NCBI RefSeq assembly: GCF_007858275.1
Contig: NZ_VFEV01000018.1
Location: forward strand, 1 to 64,000
DNA length: 64,000 nucleotides
Direction of reading: 5' to 3'
Source of the DNA: Pseudomonas proteolytica
GTDB taxonomy: Bacteria; Pseudomonadota; Gammaproteobacteria; Pseudomonadales; Pseudomonadaceae
Of the stretch, positions 42,529-51,480 are shown piece after piece. The notes under the pieces are model-generated. The model had not been told where the DNA came from. It worked only from the letters and a program-made list of their open reading frames with translations, and did no database searches. The position numbers and the translations under genes are program-made. Each line of letters begins with the position of its first letter. The first letter of the stretch is position 1.

Positions 42529-45366
42529 ATGATTTCTCCCGCAAGTGTCTTGCGCACCCGCACATTGGGTCTGTTGTTACTCAGCCTGCAACCGCTGTAC
42601 AGCACCGCGGTTTTCGCCCAGGCCGAGCGTCAGCCCTATAGCATCGACGCCGGTCCCCTGGACCAGGCGCTCTCGCGCTTTGGCGTGCAGGCGGGTATCA
42701 GCATGGCGGGCAGTTCGACGCTGACGGCGGGCAAGCGCAGCAACGGCCTGCACGGCAATTTCAGCACCGAAGCGGGCCTGGCGCAGTTGCTGGCGGGCAC
42801 CGGCCTGAGTTTTCAGCGTCAGGCCGATGGCAGCGTTCAATTGCACCCGGCAACCACTGCGGTGGTGCTGCCGTCGCAGAAAGTCACCGGCGAGGACCTT
42901 CAGAAGAAAGCCGTCTACTCGGCGCCACGTTCAGCGGTTTACATCTCCCCGGAAGAAGTGCAGCGCTTTGCCGTGATTTCCCCCGGCGATTTGCTCAAGG
43001 GCCAGCCTGGGGTGCAGGTGGGTGACAGCCGCAATGGCGGTGGCCTGGATGTGAATATCCGCGGGATCCAGGGGCAAAGCCGGGTCGCGGTCACGGTCGA
43101 TGGCTCGCAACAGGCGCTGGATGTCTATCGCGGTTATGCAGGCACGCAACAACGTAGCTACATCGACCCCGACCTGGTCAGTGACGTGGCCATCGACAAG
43201 GGCCCCAGCCTGACCTCCAGCGCCATCGGCGGCACGGTAGCGATCCGCACCCTGGGTGTCGATGACATCCTGCGTGATGGCAAGAACGTGGGCCTGCGCC
43301 TCAAGGGCGACGTGTGGAACAACGGCGTGGAGCCTGCCTCGCGCAACAGCCACTCGGCCACCGAAAGCCTGTATTCCGAGCCGCACCAGCACCGTGGCGG
43401 CCTGTTCGGTTCCGATTCGGAGTCGGGCAGTGCGGCGTTTGCATACACCCACGAGCTGTTCGACGTGGTGGCGGCCTACGCCCATCGCAACCAGGGCAAC
43501 TACTTCTCCGGCAAGCACGGCCAGGACCGCTACCGCACCTATGACCGCTATGGCCGCGAAAACATGACGGTGGCCACCACCTACAACCCCGGTGAAGAGG
43601 TGCTCAACTCCTCGGCAGAGACCGAATCGATCCTGCTCAAGACCACCCTGCGCCCGGCCGACGACCACACCTTCGACTTCGGCTACATCCGTTACGATGG
43701 GCGCATAGGCGAGATCATGCCGTCAGACATCTTCCGTTTCGGCACCGGTGGCATCTACCAGTACCCGCGCGGCCGCACCCAGATCGACACCTACACCGCC
43801 CGTTATCACTACCTGCCCACGGGCAATATGCTGGTGGACCTGACGACCAACCTATGGATGACCGACGCCCAGACCAGTCAGTTGACCTCGGTGCTGGCGC
43901 CCAAATCCCAGGCCTATCGCTCGGACCGCAACTGGACCCGCCAGGCCGATCGGCGCATCGGCGGGGACCTGGCCAATACCTCGCGTTTTGAAACGCAATA
44001 CGGCGATTTCAAGTTGGACCTGGGGGGCTCGTTCCAGCTCGAGGAGCTGCAGCCGCAAAAGGGCGTGGTCACCACGCAGAACGATATCAACGCCAACCGC
44101 AGCCTGCGTGACGGTTCCCGCAAGGAGTTCAGCCTCAACGGTAAGTTGGAGTACCAGCCGATTGAAGAACTGACGTTGTGGGGCGGCGGGCGCTACACCT
44201 ACTACCGCACCAAGGACCATGTGCCGCACGCCACCGGCCAGCGCGAGGAACGTGAGTTGCGCTACGTGAATGTGATCAAGCCGGGCAGCTACGGCAACAT
44301 GCTGTGGTTCCCCGACGAAAACGGCCAATACACCGACGCCACCGACCCGCGCCTGAACAACGGGATTGTCTTCAGCGACACCAACAATCCATTCGACGGC
44401 CCGCGCTACAACGACTACGGGGGCATTGGCACGCGGGTCTATCCGTCACAGGTGGGCGAGGTGGTCACCGGCTACACCTATTCGGGCAAGCAGAGCGACA
44501 GCAAGGGCGCCTTTTCCCCGGCCATCGGCATCAACTATGAGATCGCGCCGGATACCTTTATCTACGCCTCCTACACCCAGGGCCTGCGCATGCCCTCGCT
44601 GTTCGAAACCAGCCAGGGCACCTTGCAGACCATGCCTGGCAAGGGCCTGAAACCGGAGCGTTCGAGCAACTGGGAAATCGGTGCGAGCACCCTGCAAAAA
44701 GGCCTGCTGACGGACAACGACACGGCGGCGATCAAGCTGGCGTACTTCAACAACACCATCAAGAACTACGTGACCCGTTACTACGACCCAAGCCCTGGGC
44801 TGATGGGCCTGATGAACTTCAGCAATACCGACAGCTTCAAGACCAGCGGCCTGGAGTTGCAATCGAAATACGACGCCGGCTGGGTATTTGCCGACCTGTC
44901 GTCGACCTACTACCTGAAGACCGAAACCTGCGACTCGGCCTTCGCCGCGCGCTTACGGGCCAGTTCCACCCGCTGGCAGAAGCTTGACGACACCCCCAAC
45001 TGCACGCCGGGCAGCTTCATGGGCTCGTACACCAACACCCAGAACCCGCCACGGGTCGCCGGCAACCTGACCTCGGGCCTGCGCTTCTTCGGCCAGACCC
45101 TGACCGTTGGCGGGCGCTTGACCTACACCTCGGGCCCGACCGTCACCGCAGACAAATCCTGGCAGACTGGGGCCACCACGCCGCAACTGGTCTACCGCGA
45201 AGTGGCGCTGGTGGATCTGTTCCTCAACTACAAATGGCAGGACCACACCAATCTCAATGTGTCGCTGGATAACCTGACCAATCGTTACTACCTGGACCCG
45301 CTGGCCCAGAGCTTTATGCCGGCGCCGGGGCGCACGTTGCGTATGGGGCTGGTGACCAAGTTCTGA
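42529..45366 (+). CDS. TonB-dependent haem/haemoprotein-type receptor with signalling domain
   Basis: 945 residues: signal peptide (to TAVFAQA), STN domain (YSIDAGPLDQALSRFGVQAG), plug domain (ISPGDLLKGQPGVQVGDSRNGGGLDVNIRGIQGQSRVAVTVDGS) and a long barrel ending GLVTKF. The plug wording and barrel resemble haem receptors of the HxuA/HasR class (P. aeruginosa hxuIRA has the same gene order). No haemophore gene is adjacent, which favours an Hxu-like system over Has. Ligand assignment is inferred. Confidence 0.85.
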   Translation: MISPASVLRTRTLGLLLLSLQPLYSTAVFAQAERQPYSIDAGPLDQALSRFGVQAGISMAGSSTLTAGKRSNGLHGNFSTEAGLAQLLAGTGLSFQRQADGSVQLHPATTAVVLPSQKVTGEDLQKKAVYSAPRSAVYISPEEVQRFAVISPGDLLKGQPGVQVGDSRNGGGLDVNIRGIQGQSRVAVTVDGSQQALDVYRGYAGTQQRSYIDPDLVSDVAIDKGPSLTSSAIGGTVAIRTLGVDDILRDGKNVGLRLKGDVWNNGVEPASRNSHSATESLYSEPHQHRGGLFGSDSESGSAAFAYTHELFDVVAAYAHRNQGNYFSGKHGQDRYRTYDRYGRENMTVATTYNPGEEVLNSSAETESILLKTTLRPADDHTFDFGYIRYDGRIGEIMPSDIFRFGTGGIYQYPRGRTQIDTYTARYHYLPTGNMLVDLTTNLWMTDAQTSQLTSVLAPKSQAYRSDRNWTRQADRRIGGDLANTSRFETQYGDFKLDLGGSFQLEELQPQKGVVTTQNDINANRSLRDGSRKEFSLNGKLEYQPIEELTLWGGGRYTYYRTKDHVPHATGQREERELRYVNVIKPGSYGNMLWFPDENGQYTDATDPRLNNGIVFSDTNNPFDGPRYNDYGGIGTRVYPSQVGEVVTGYTYSGKQSDSKGAFSPAIGINYEIAPDTFIYASYTQGLRMPSLFETSQGTLQTMPGKGLKPERSSNWEIGASTLQKGLLTDNDTAAIKLAYFNNTIKNYVTRYYDPSPGLMGLMNFSNTDSFKTSGLELQSKYDAGWVFADLSSTYYLKTETCDSAFAARLRASSTRWQKLDDTPNCTPGSFMGSYTNTQNPPRVAGNLTSGLRFFGQTLTVGGRLTYTSGPTVTADKSWQTGATTPQLVYREVALVDLFLNYKWQDHTNLNVSLDNLTNRYYLDPLAQSFMPAPGRTLRMGLVTKF

Positions 45367-45404
45367 TGGCGTGGCGCAAATTCTGCGCCCGGCAGAGGTC
45401 CTCC

Positions 45405-45477
45405 GTGGGAGCGGGCTTGCTCGCGAAAGCGCTGTATCAGCAGCGGATGCCCGTCCTGAAACACCGCTCCTACAGGG
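45405..45477. repeat. REP palindrome with shortened right arm
   Basis: The left arm GTGGGAGCGGGCTTGCTCGC is complete, but the right side keeps only CCGCTCCTACAGGG; the GCGAGCAAG portion is missing. The remaining arm supplies the TAG stop of the XRE regulator gene (45470-45472). Confidence 0.75.
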
Positions 45478-46279
45478 TTAGAGAATGTTCGTAGGCGGCA
45501 GTCATGACGTGCCAGGTGTGGGGGTTGGCCGGGATCAGGTGCTCGATCCGCAATGAGGTGACGGTGATGTCCTGGGGCATGCCGAAGGTGGTGAAGGTGG
45601 ACATGAAGTCCAACTGCCCCTGCCGCGAATTGATGCGCGTCAGCACCAGTGGCGGCAGTTCATGGGTCAGTGTTGTCGAGCCTTGTGGCACCGGCAGGCT
45701 TTCCAGCAGCGTGGCCAGGGCCGGGTTGCCCAATGCTTCCCGGGCCGCCCGTTGCCAGGCGAGGTTGCGAATTTCGTCGGCATTGAGCAAATGGTCGCCC
45801 AGGCCACCTGGTTGCAACAGGGTCGTCAACAGGTTCAGGCCTTGTGCTGCGTCGGGCGCCAGGCCCACCAGGTCAAACAGGACCTGGGTGCTGGCGTTGG
45901 CGGCGAGTACTTCCCAGTGGCTGCCCAGCACGATGGCCGGTGCTGGGTTGTTGGCCTTCAGCACATGGTTGATGGCCTCCCGAATGGCATCCATCGCCGG
46001 CGCAGCCAGCGGTGTAGCCTCATAGCGTGGGGCGTAGCCGGCCGCGAGGAACAGGTTGTTGCAGCGTTCCAGCGGCACGTCGAGAGCCCCGAGCAGGTTG
46101 TGCAAGGTGCCAGGGCTGGCCTTGGCCCGGCCGGTTTCGATACAGCTCAAATGGCGCTGGGAAATACCGCTGATCAGCGCCAACTCCAATTGACTCAACT
46201 TCGCCTCGCGGCGCAACTGCCGCAGTTGCGTGCCGGCATTGGTATCGGGCGTGGCTCGGGGGAAAGGTGGGCGGCTCAT
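45470..46279 (-). CDS. XRE-family regulator with MmyB-like ligand domain
   Basis: 269 residues: N-terminal helix-turn-helix (LRQLRREAKLSQLELALISGISQRHLSCIETGRAKAS) and a C-terminal MmyB-like sensor domain (HWEVLAANASTQVLFDLVG...). This family usually represses an adjacent redox or lipid gene. A perfect 7-bp inverted repeat lies 36 bp before its start. The stop codon TAG is inside a REP arm. The start MSRPPFPR was chosen; upstream frame is non-conserved. Confidence 0.87.
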   Translation of the reverse strand: MSRPPFPRATPDTNAGTQLRQLRREAKLSQLELALISGISQRHLSCIETGRAKASPGTLHNLLGALDVPLERCNNLFLAAGYAPRYEATPLAAPAMDAIREAINHVLKANNPAPAIVLGSHWEVLAANASTQVLFDLVGLAPDAAQGLNLLTTLLQPGGLGDHLLNADEIRNLAWQRAAREALGNPALATLLESLPVPQGSTTLTHELPPLVLTRINSRQGQLDFMSTFTTFGMPQDITVTSLRIEHLIPANPHTWHVMTAAYEHSLTL

Positions 46280-46314
46280 GGCTTGACTCTGGCAGGGCGG
46301 GGCGGTTGGCGTCC

Positions 46315-46331
46315 ATGACCTCACAGGTCAT
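46315..46331. promoter_or_regulatory. Perfect palindrome, possible operator of the XRE regulator
   Basis: ATGACCT-cac-AGGTCAT is a perfect 7-bp inverted repeat with a 3-base spacer, 36 bp before the XRE start codon and on the promoter side of the divergent DUF2834-MAPEG pair. The size and symmetry fit a dimeric helix-turn-helix protein. Confidence 0.5.
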
Positions 46332-46400
46332 TGAGAGGGTGGCGACGTTATCACTAATCTGCAGCTTACTGGGGCCCTCGCTACGGTGAGAGGCTCTTTT

Positions 46401-46531
46401 GTGGCGAGGGGGCTCGTCCCCCGCTGGGCTGCGAAGCAGCCCCAATAAGCCTCACCGAGATTCATCAGATACACCTAGGTCGCTGGTTTTGGGGCTGCTT
46501 CGCAGCCCAGCGGGACGAGCCCCCTCGCCAC
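46401..46531. repeat. Long palindromic repeat, copy 3
   Basis: Arms GTGGCGAGGGGGCTCGTCCC plus CCGCTGGGCTGCGAAGC and complement, around a centre different from copies 1 and 2. Unlike the others it lies in a divergent promoter region, between the XRE gene and DUF2834. Confidence 0.85.
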
Positions 46532-46572
46532 AACTGCCTCATTCACCATTACCTATCTAGAGGAAGGACCCT

Positions 46573-46884
46573 ATGCACAGACCCTACATCGCCCTTGCCA
46601 GCCTGTTGGCGTTTTCCTTGTACACCCTGGGCACCTTGCTCTGGGCCGAGCAGTCGCTGCTGGCATTCGGCCTGGAGCTATTGTCCCGGCCCGACACCGC
46701 CCAGGTGGTGATCGACCTGTACCTGATGGCGACCCTGGCCTGCGTGTGGATGTACCGTGACACCCGCGCCCGGGGCCGGTCGCTGGCCAGTGTGTTGCCG
46801 TACTGGCTGCTGACGGCGGTGTTCGTCTCGGTCGGGCCGCTGCTGTATATCGTGGTCAACGGCTTTGCCAGGGACCGGCAATGA
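46573..46884 (+). CDS. DUF2834 membrane protein
   Basis: 103 residues with three membrane helices and the short DUF2834 pattern (LYLMATLACVWMYRDTRARGRS, then LLTAVFVSVGPLLYIVVNG). Function unknown. The start has AGGAAGG eight bases upstream. Its stop overlaps the MAPEG gene as ATGA, so the two are coupled. Confidence 0.82.
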   Translation: MHRPYIALASLLAFSLYTLGTLLWAEQSLLAFGLELLSRPDTAQVVIDLYLMATLACVWMYRDTRARGRSLASVLPYWLLTAVFVSVGPLLYIVVNGFARDRQ

Positions 46885-47312
46885 GTAGTCCCCTGCATCT
46901 GTTTGCCCTCTGTGTGCTGGTGCTGTTTATCAAGATGCTGGGGATTTCCTGTTACCAGGGTTTTTTCCGCCTCAGGCACCGTGCATTCACCAATCCTGAG
47001 GATGCCGGTTTCTTCCAGCGCCCGGCCAATGCCCAGGAACTGCTGCCGGTCAGCCGGGCGGCGAAAGCGTGGGCCAACGACCTGGAAAACATTCCGCTGT
47101 TTTTCGTTCTCGGTGGGCTGTGCCTGGCGCTGGACGCCCCGGCAGTCGCGACGGCCTGGCTGTTTGGCCTGTTCACCGTCGCGCGCGTAATGCATACCCT
47201 GATGTACCTGGGCGGCCGCCAACCCTGGCGCACCCTGGCCTATAGCGCTGGCCTGGCGTGCCTGCTGGGGCTGGCGGGGTTGGTTGGCGCGGCGTTGCTG
47301 CCTATTCGATAG
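46881..47312 (+). CDS. MAPEG-family membrane protein
   Basis: 143 residues, four helices, with NDLENIPLFFVLGGLCLALDAP and ARVMHTLMYLGGRQPWRTLAY, typical of MAPEG (microsomal glutathione S-transferase) proteins. These are membrane enzymes using glutathione for detoxification or peroxide reduction. Its 3' end overlaps the convergent GST gene by 11 bases. Confidence 0.88.
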   Translation: MSSPLHLFALCVLVLFIKMLGISCYQGFFRLRHRAFTNPEDAGFFQRPANAQELLPVSRAAKAWANDLENIPLFFVLGGLCLALDAPAVATAWLFGLFTVARVMHTLMYLGGRQPWRTLAYSAGLACLLGLAGLVGAALLPIR

Positions 47313-47904
47313 GGTATTTGCCGAACGCCGGGTGTTGCTCGGCCCATTGGGCGTGGCGCTGCAAGTTGGGAAAGTCCTCGGCTTTGACCACCGAGGGCAC
47401 GGCGTACCTTGAAAACGACCAGGCCACCGCGGCGCTCAGCGACGCTAGGTTCAAAGGCTGGCCAGGAGCGTTGGCCAGCAGTTTTTCCAGGCCCCCGTAG
47501 GCTGCCAGCAGTTGCCCGGTTACTCGCTCAAGCCACGGCTCATGAAGTTTTTCTGTGGGGCGCAGGTTGTGCTCGTAGTAGATCTGTACGCTCTTGTCGC
47601 AGGCAGCCAAGGCCAGGCCGATCACTTGCAGGTCCCGCGCACGGGCGGCTGCGGTCTGGGGCAGGAGCTTTTTATCGGCCGGCGCCAGGCTTTCGAAATA
47701 GTCCAGGATCAGGCTGGAGTCCATCAGCACCGTGCCGTCGTCGAGCACCAGTGTCGGCGCCTTGACCACCGGGTTGATGGTGGCAAATTCAGCGAAGGTG
47801 CTGAACACCGACAGCGACTGCTGCTCAAAATCGACCCCGTACAGGTCCAGGGCAATCGCTACGCGGCGCACATAAGGTGAGTCGAGCATGCCAACCAGTT
47901 TCAT
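47302..47904 (-). CDS. Glutathione S-transferase
   Basis: 200 residues: MKLVGMLDSPYVRRVAIALDLYGVDFE with SPYVRR as the glutathione-site region, VKAPTLVLDDG, LMDSSLILDYFESLAP, and a helical C-terminal domain. It is divergent from a LysR-type regulator 107 bp away, which probably controls it. Two glutathione-using proteins (MAPEG and this one) thus end tail to tail. Confidence 0.9.
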   Translation of the reverse strand: MKLVGMLDSPYVRRVAIALDLYGVDFEQQSLSVFSTFAEFATINPVVKAPTLVLDDGTVLMDSSLILDYFESLAPADKKLLPQTAAARARDLQVIGLALAACDKSVQIYYEHNLRPTEKLHEPWLERVTGQLLAAYGGLEKLLANAPGQPLNLASLSAAVAWSFSRYAVPSVVKAEDFPNLQRHAQWAEQHPAFGKYPIE

Positions 47905-48011
47905 GAAGCCTCCATTCTTGATGGTGTGATTGTTAATTGCGGATTACTTTATAGCGGCCAAAGTCCTTTCAATATCTATATTTTTTACCTTAAAAGGTTA
48001 GTCGAGCTTAC

Positions 48012-48914
48012 ATGAGTGCTTTTCCGCCCCTGACCTCCCTGCGCAGTTTCGAAGCCACCGCCAGGCTTGGTAGCGTCACCCTGGCGGCCAAGGAGTTGCA
48101 TGTCACCCATTCGGCCATCAGTCAGCAGATCAAGGTGCTGGAGCAAATCGTCGGCCTCACGCTGTTCGTGCGCGAAGGGCGCGGCTTGCGCATCAGTGAA
48201 GATGGCCGGCTGTACGCGTTGCAGATCCGCCAGGCCCTGGGCGATATCGCCGACGCGACGCGCTTGATCCAGGCCCAGCCCAAGCGGGACGAGTTGGTGG
48301 TGGCGGTGTTGCCCTCATTTGGACGCTCCTGGCTGCTGCCGCGACTGCCAGCGTTCCAGCGGCTTTACCCGCACATCAGCATTCGCCTGCAAGCCACCCT
48401 GGCCATTACCAACTTGCATCAAGAGTCGGTAGACATGGCGATCCGCATGGGCAAGGGCGAATGGGAAGGAGTGGAGCAGAAACTGCTGTTTCACGACGAA
48501 GTGGTGGTGGTCGCCGCGCCCCATTTCAACGGCGGGCAATTGCCGCGAACCCCCGAGCAAATCGTGCACAGCCCGATTATCTACAGCAATGAATCCTGGC
48601 AGCCGTGGTGCCAGGCCGCTGGCATTGAAATGAGCACCGAACGCAAAGGCCTGTGCAGCAATGACTCCAACCTGGTACTGGAAGCGGTCCGGCTGGGCCA
48701 GGGCATCGCCCTGGAGCGGCGTAGCCTGGTGCACGACGCCATCGTGCGCGGGGAGTTGGTGCAGCTGTGCGATATCAGCGCGCCGTATGCCTACCCGTAT
48801 TGGTTGGCCTGGCCACCTCGGGAAAGCTCGGAAAGCAAACAGCGGGTGTTTTCCGAGTGGCTGCATGGGGAAGTGCAGTGCTACATGGCGCAATTGGCGA
48901 GCATCGAGCTCTGA
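48012..48914 (+). CDS. LysR-type regulator (GcvA-like)
   Basis: 300 residues: helix-turn-helix FPPLTSLRSFEATARLGSVTLAAKELHVTHSAISQQIKVLE, then a LysR effector domain (VVAVLPSFGRSWLLPRLPAFQRLYPHISIRLQ). The start codon has no strong ribosome site. It is placed to regulate the divergent GST gene. Confidence 0.9.
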   Translation: MSAFPPLTSLRSFEATARLGSVTLAAKELHVTHSAISQQIKVLEQIVGLTLFVREGRGLRISEDGRLYALQIRQALGDIADATRLIQAQPKRDELVVAVLPSFGRSWLLPRLPAFQRLYPHISIRLQATLAITNLHQESVDMAIRMGKGEWEGVEQKLLFHDEVVVVAAPHFNGGQLPRTPEQIVHSPIIYSNESWQPWCQAAGIEMSTERKGLCSNDSNLVLEAVRLGQGIALERRSLVHDAIVRGELVQLCDISAPYAYPYWLAWPPRESSESKQRVFSEWLHGEVQCYMAQLASIEL

Positions 48915-49049
48915 TTGCAGCGACCACAAAATATCGTGTCACAGGAGCGGTCGCTGCAGTCTGCGACGTTCGGTAGGCGACAGTGCCTGGATCGAGCGTA
49001 TGGTGGATCGGGCAACCCGTGGATTATCTCTGGAATAGGAGAGGTGACT

Positions 49050-49226
49050 ATGAGCGTTCCCCTGTTGAACAAGATGCATCTCAATGGCTATGACATTGTC
49101 CGGGTCAACAGCGGCCCGTGGCGCGTGTGCACCAAGGATGATCGATTGGCTTCCTTTGGCTCCCGTGAGCAGGCAATGGCCTATGCCGCGACGCTACCGG
49201 GCTACAAGGTGCGTGCACGACCTTGA
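49050..49226 (+). CDS. 58-residue hypothetical protein (DUF2188-like)
   Basis: Begins MSVPLLNKMHLNGYDIVRVNSG and contains PWRVCTKDDRLASFGSREQAMAYAATLPGY, where a tryptophan, a strand pair and the EQAMAYA helix resemble DUF2188. GGAGAGG is five bases before the ATG. A longer in-frame reading upstream to 48915 is not conserved-looking. Function unknown. Confidence 0.65.
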   Translation: MSVPLLNKMHLNGYDIVRVNSGPWRVCTKDDRLASFGSREQAMAYAATLPGYKVRARP

Positions 49227-49323
49227 GCCTGCCGGATTGCCCGCGATGGTGTCGGTTCAGGCAGCACTGCTGCGCCACACAGGCCGCCATCGCCGGCAAG
49301 CCGGGGCCTACAAATGGGCCGAT

Positions 49324-49608
49324 CTAGACGAAAGGCTGGCCGCTGAACCCACGTGGCAGGCGCTGCAGGCCGGGTAGGGCATTCAGGCGTTGGGTCCAGG
49401 CGCTGCGCCAGTCATTGCTGGCCTGGCCCGAGCGGGCCTTGCGTGCCGCGCGGCGAGATGCATTGCGCTGGTTGCGGCGGGCTTCCTTGTAGGCATCGGT
49501 GTTGCGGCAGGTACGGCATTTGACCCGGTTCAATTCGACCGTGGATGTGAGGTTATTGCCGTGATGGCCGCAAGCGAGGTGCCCGGCGACCTTGAAGTGA
49601 GTGACCAT
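49324..49608 (-). CDS. Small basic protein with Cys/His zinc-ribbon motif
   Basis: 94 residues: HLACGHHGNN, then VELNRVKCRTCRN (four metal-type ligands), then an Arg/Lys-rich helix (KEARRNQRNASRRAARKARS) suited to nucleic-acid binding. AAGGAG stands nine bases before the ATG. I do not recognise a named family. Coding is supported by the ribosome site and composition. Confidence 0.65.
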   Translation of the reverse strand: MVTHFKVAGHLACGHHGNNLTSTVELNRVKCRTCRNTDAYKEARRNQRNASRRAARKARSGQASNDWRSAWTQRLNALPGLQRLPRGFSGQPFV

Positions 49609-49903
49609 GTCAGCGTCTCCTTCTGTGAGGGTACGCGGCACCGCAAATCTGTTGATGCTCGCGCTCAAGGCCAGGCCGGTTGAGGCTGTGCCCTTATATT
49701 TCCGACACCATGTGCGGGCCTGCGTTCACCGCGCGCCTTGGTGCGTCGAATCTGAACAATTCTCTCGGGCGTTACAGGTCAGCGGCGGATTTGCTGGGGT
49801 ACAGGCCGCTCGGCAAAACCACGCGTGCTGGCCGATCTTGGCGTTATAGGCAGCAGGGACTATTGTTGGTTGTCTGGCGCACAGCCCATAGGAGGGCGAT
49901 ACC

Positions 49904-50638
49904 ATGAACACCAGTGCTCTACTGGAACAACTGCTACGGGCAGGTCAAGCCTCGATGTCGCAGCAAGGCGGTTCGGCGGCTCCCCAGGGCGGCGCGGGAG
50001 GTCTCGGCGGGTTGGGTGGCCTGCTCGGTGGTTTGCTCCGGGGTGGCGGCTCTGCACCCTCTGCAGCTGGTGGTGGCGGCCTGGGCGATCTGCTGGGGGG
50101 CCTGGGTGGTATGTTGGGCGCAACCCCGGCGGGTGGTTCGACCCAGGCGCGCAGCGGTGGTACCAACTACGCGGCCCTGGCGTCATTGGGGATGATGGCA
50201 TTCCAGGCGTATCAAGCCTGGCAGCGCCAGCAGGCTTCGGCACCGCAACAGGCCTTGCAAACGGTTGATCAACTCTCCGGCTCCGACGTCGAGGCCCATA
50301 GCCATGCAGTGCTGCGTGCATTGATCGCGGCGGCCAAGGCGGATGGACGGATCGACGAAAAAGAAATGGCGTTGATCTCCCAGGAGATCGGGCGCCACAC
50401 CGACGACCCCGACCTGCGGCAATGGCTCGATGCCCAAATCGCCAAACCCTTGGATGCGCGGGATTTTGCCGAATATGCCGGTGACCCGGCGGTAGCCGCC
50501 GAGGTCTACCTGGCTAGCGTGATGCTGGTGGATGACCAGCAGGACGCCGAGCGCAACTACCTGGATGAACTGGCGGGAGCGCTGGGCATCGAGCCTGAGT
50601 TGCAGCTGCACCTCGAACAGCAAACCAAACCGGCCTGA
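49904..50638 (+). CDS. DUF533 (TerB-like) protein
   Basis: 244 residues. The first 90 are Gly/Ala-rich low-complexity sequence; after a hydrophobic stretch (YAALASLGMMAFQAYQAW) the C-terminal half is DUF533, a TerB-like helical fold (HAVLRALIAAAKADGRIDEKEMALISQEI, then AEVYLASVMLVDDQQDAERNYLDELAGALGI). Inner-membrane association is likely (YebE family). Role unknown. GGAGG lies 13 bases upstream of the ATG. Confidence 0.87.
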   Translation: MNTSALLEQLLRAGQASMSQQGGSAAPQGGAGGLGGLGGLLGGLLRGGGSAPSAAGGGGLGDLLGGLGGMLGATPAGGSTQARSGGTNYAALASLGMMAFQAYQAWQRQQASAPQQALQTVDQLSGSDVEAHSHAVLRALIAAAKADGRIDEKEMALISQEIGRHTDDPDLRQWLDAQIAKPLDARDFAEYAGDPAVAAEVYLASVMLVDDQQDAERNYLDELAGALGIEPELQLHLEQQTKPA

Positions 50639-50653
50639 TACCCGATACCCATG

Positions 50654-50686
50654 TAGACGCTGCCTCGCGCAGCGAAACAGCGTCTA
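50654..50686. terminator. Hairpin between the DUF533 gene and the barrel pseudogene
   Basis: TAGACGCTG pairs with CAGCGTCTA (9 bp) around 15 bases, 15 bases past the DUF533 stop and just past the convergent pseudogene end. No long T-run; probably a two-way stop. Confidence 0.55.
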
Positions 50687-50696
50687 TATCAGTCCT

Positions 50697-51425
50697 TCAG
50701 AATCGCAGGGTCGCCCCCGTGGTCAGCCAGCGGTCGTGATCCCCCGTCAGGTTGCGCCCGACCACCAGGTCTACATCCACCTGCTTTCCCAGATGCACCC
50801 GCGGCCCAGCCTGCCAGGCCTGGTCGCCATGCTGCTGGCCGTAGCGCTCCGCCAGCAGCGTCAGAGAGTCCGCCACGCGGTATTCCAGGCCGGTGCCCCA
50901 GGTCAGCCGCTGGTTTTGTTCGCCATCGTCATAGGCGTGGCTCCAGCCGGCATTGAGGTTCAGGCGCAGTGTCTCAAACGCTTGCCAGGTCAGCGGTACG
51001 CCCAGGTCTGCGCCGTCGAATGGGTGCCGACGGTCCACAGCGATATGCGCCGCTGCCGCCCAGGCGATCTCCACGCCCGCATCCTGCCAGGCCCACAGAG
51101 ACCCCTTGAGTTGCGGGCTGAGGTGGCTCAGCCCAGGCTCATCCTAGATGGCGGCGCCCCATTGCAGATTAGGCAGCGCCCTTGATGTGCAGGCTGCGGA
51201 GAGGGTGGTGCGCTGTGTTGAACGGGTGTAGCCAGCGTCGACATTGCATTCGCCCGGGGCGTTGATCGCGCCATCGTCCACCACGTAGCTACCGCCTGCG
51301 GCAAAGGCCTTGGACAGCAGGCCCAGGGCCAGGGTGGCGCCGATAAAGATCAGGTTGCGGCGCAGCGCCCGTTGCCGCGACGCCGGTAGCCAGGTGAAGG
51401 CCGAAAAGAGGGAGTGTTTGTGCAT
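50697..51425 (-). pseudogene. Outer-membrane-type protein interrupted by one in-frame amber codon
   Basis: Reading from ATG 51425 (GGAG nine bases before) gives a signal peptide (LGLLSKAFA-AGG) and about 93 residues, then TAG at 51146-51144. The same frame stays open for another 148 codons and keeps the same character (beta-strand-like segments ending GATLRF, as in outer-membrane proteins). No frameshift is needed. ATC-TAG-GAT most simply derives from ATC-CAG-GAT. Without the stop the product would be about 242 residues. Family not identified. Either a recent pseudogene or, less likely, a readthrough gene. Confidence 0.75.
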
Positions 51426-51480
51426 GGGCTCATGCTCCAATTGAACGAGTTGTCTGTAGTGATTGGGCGTGGCGAGCGTT

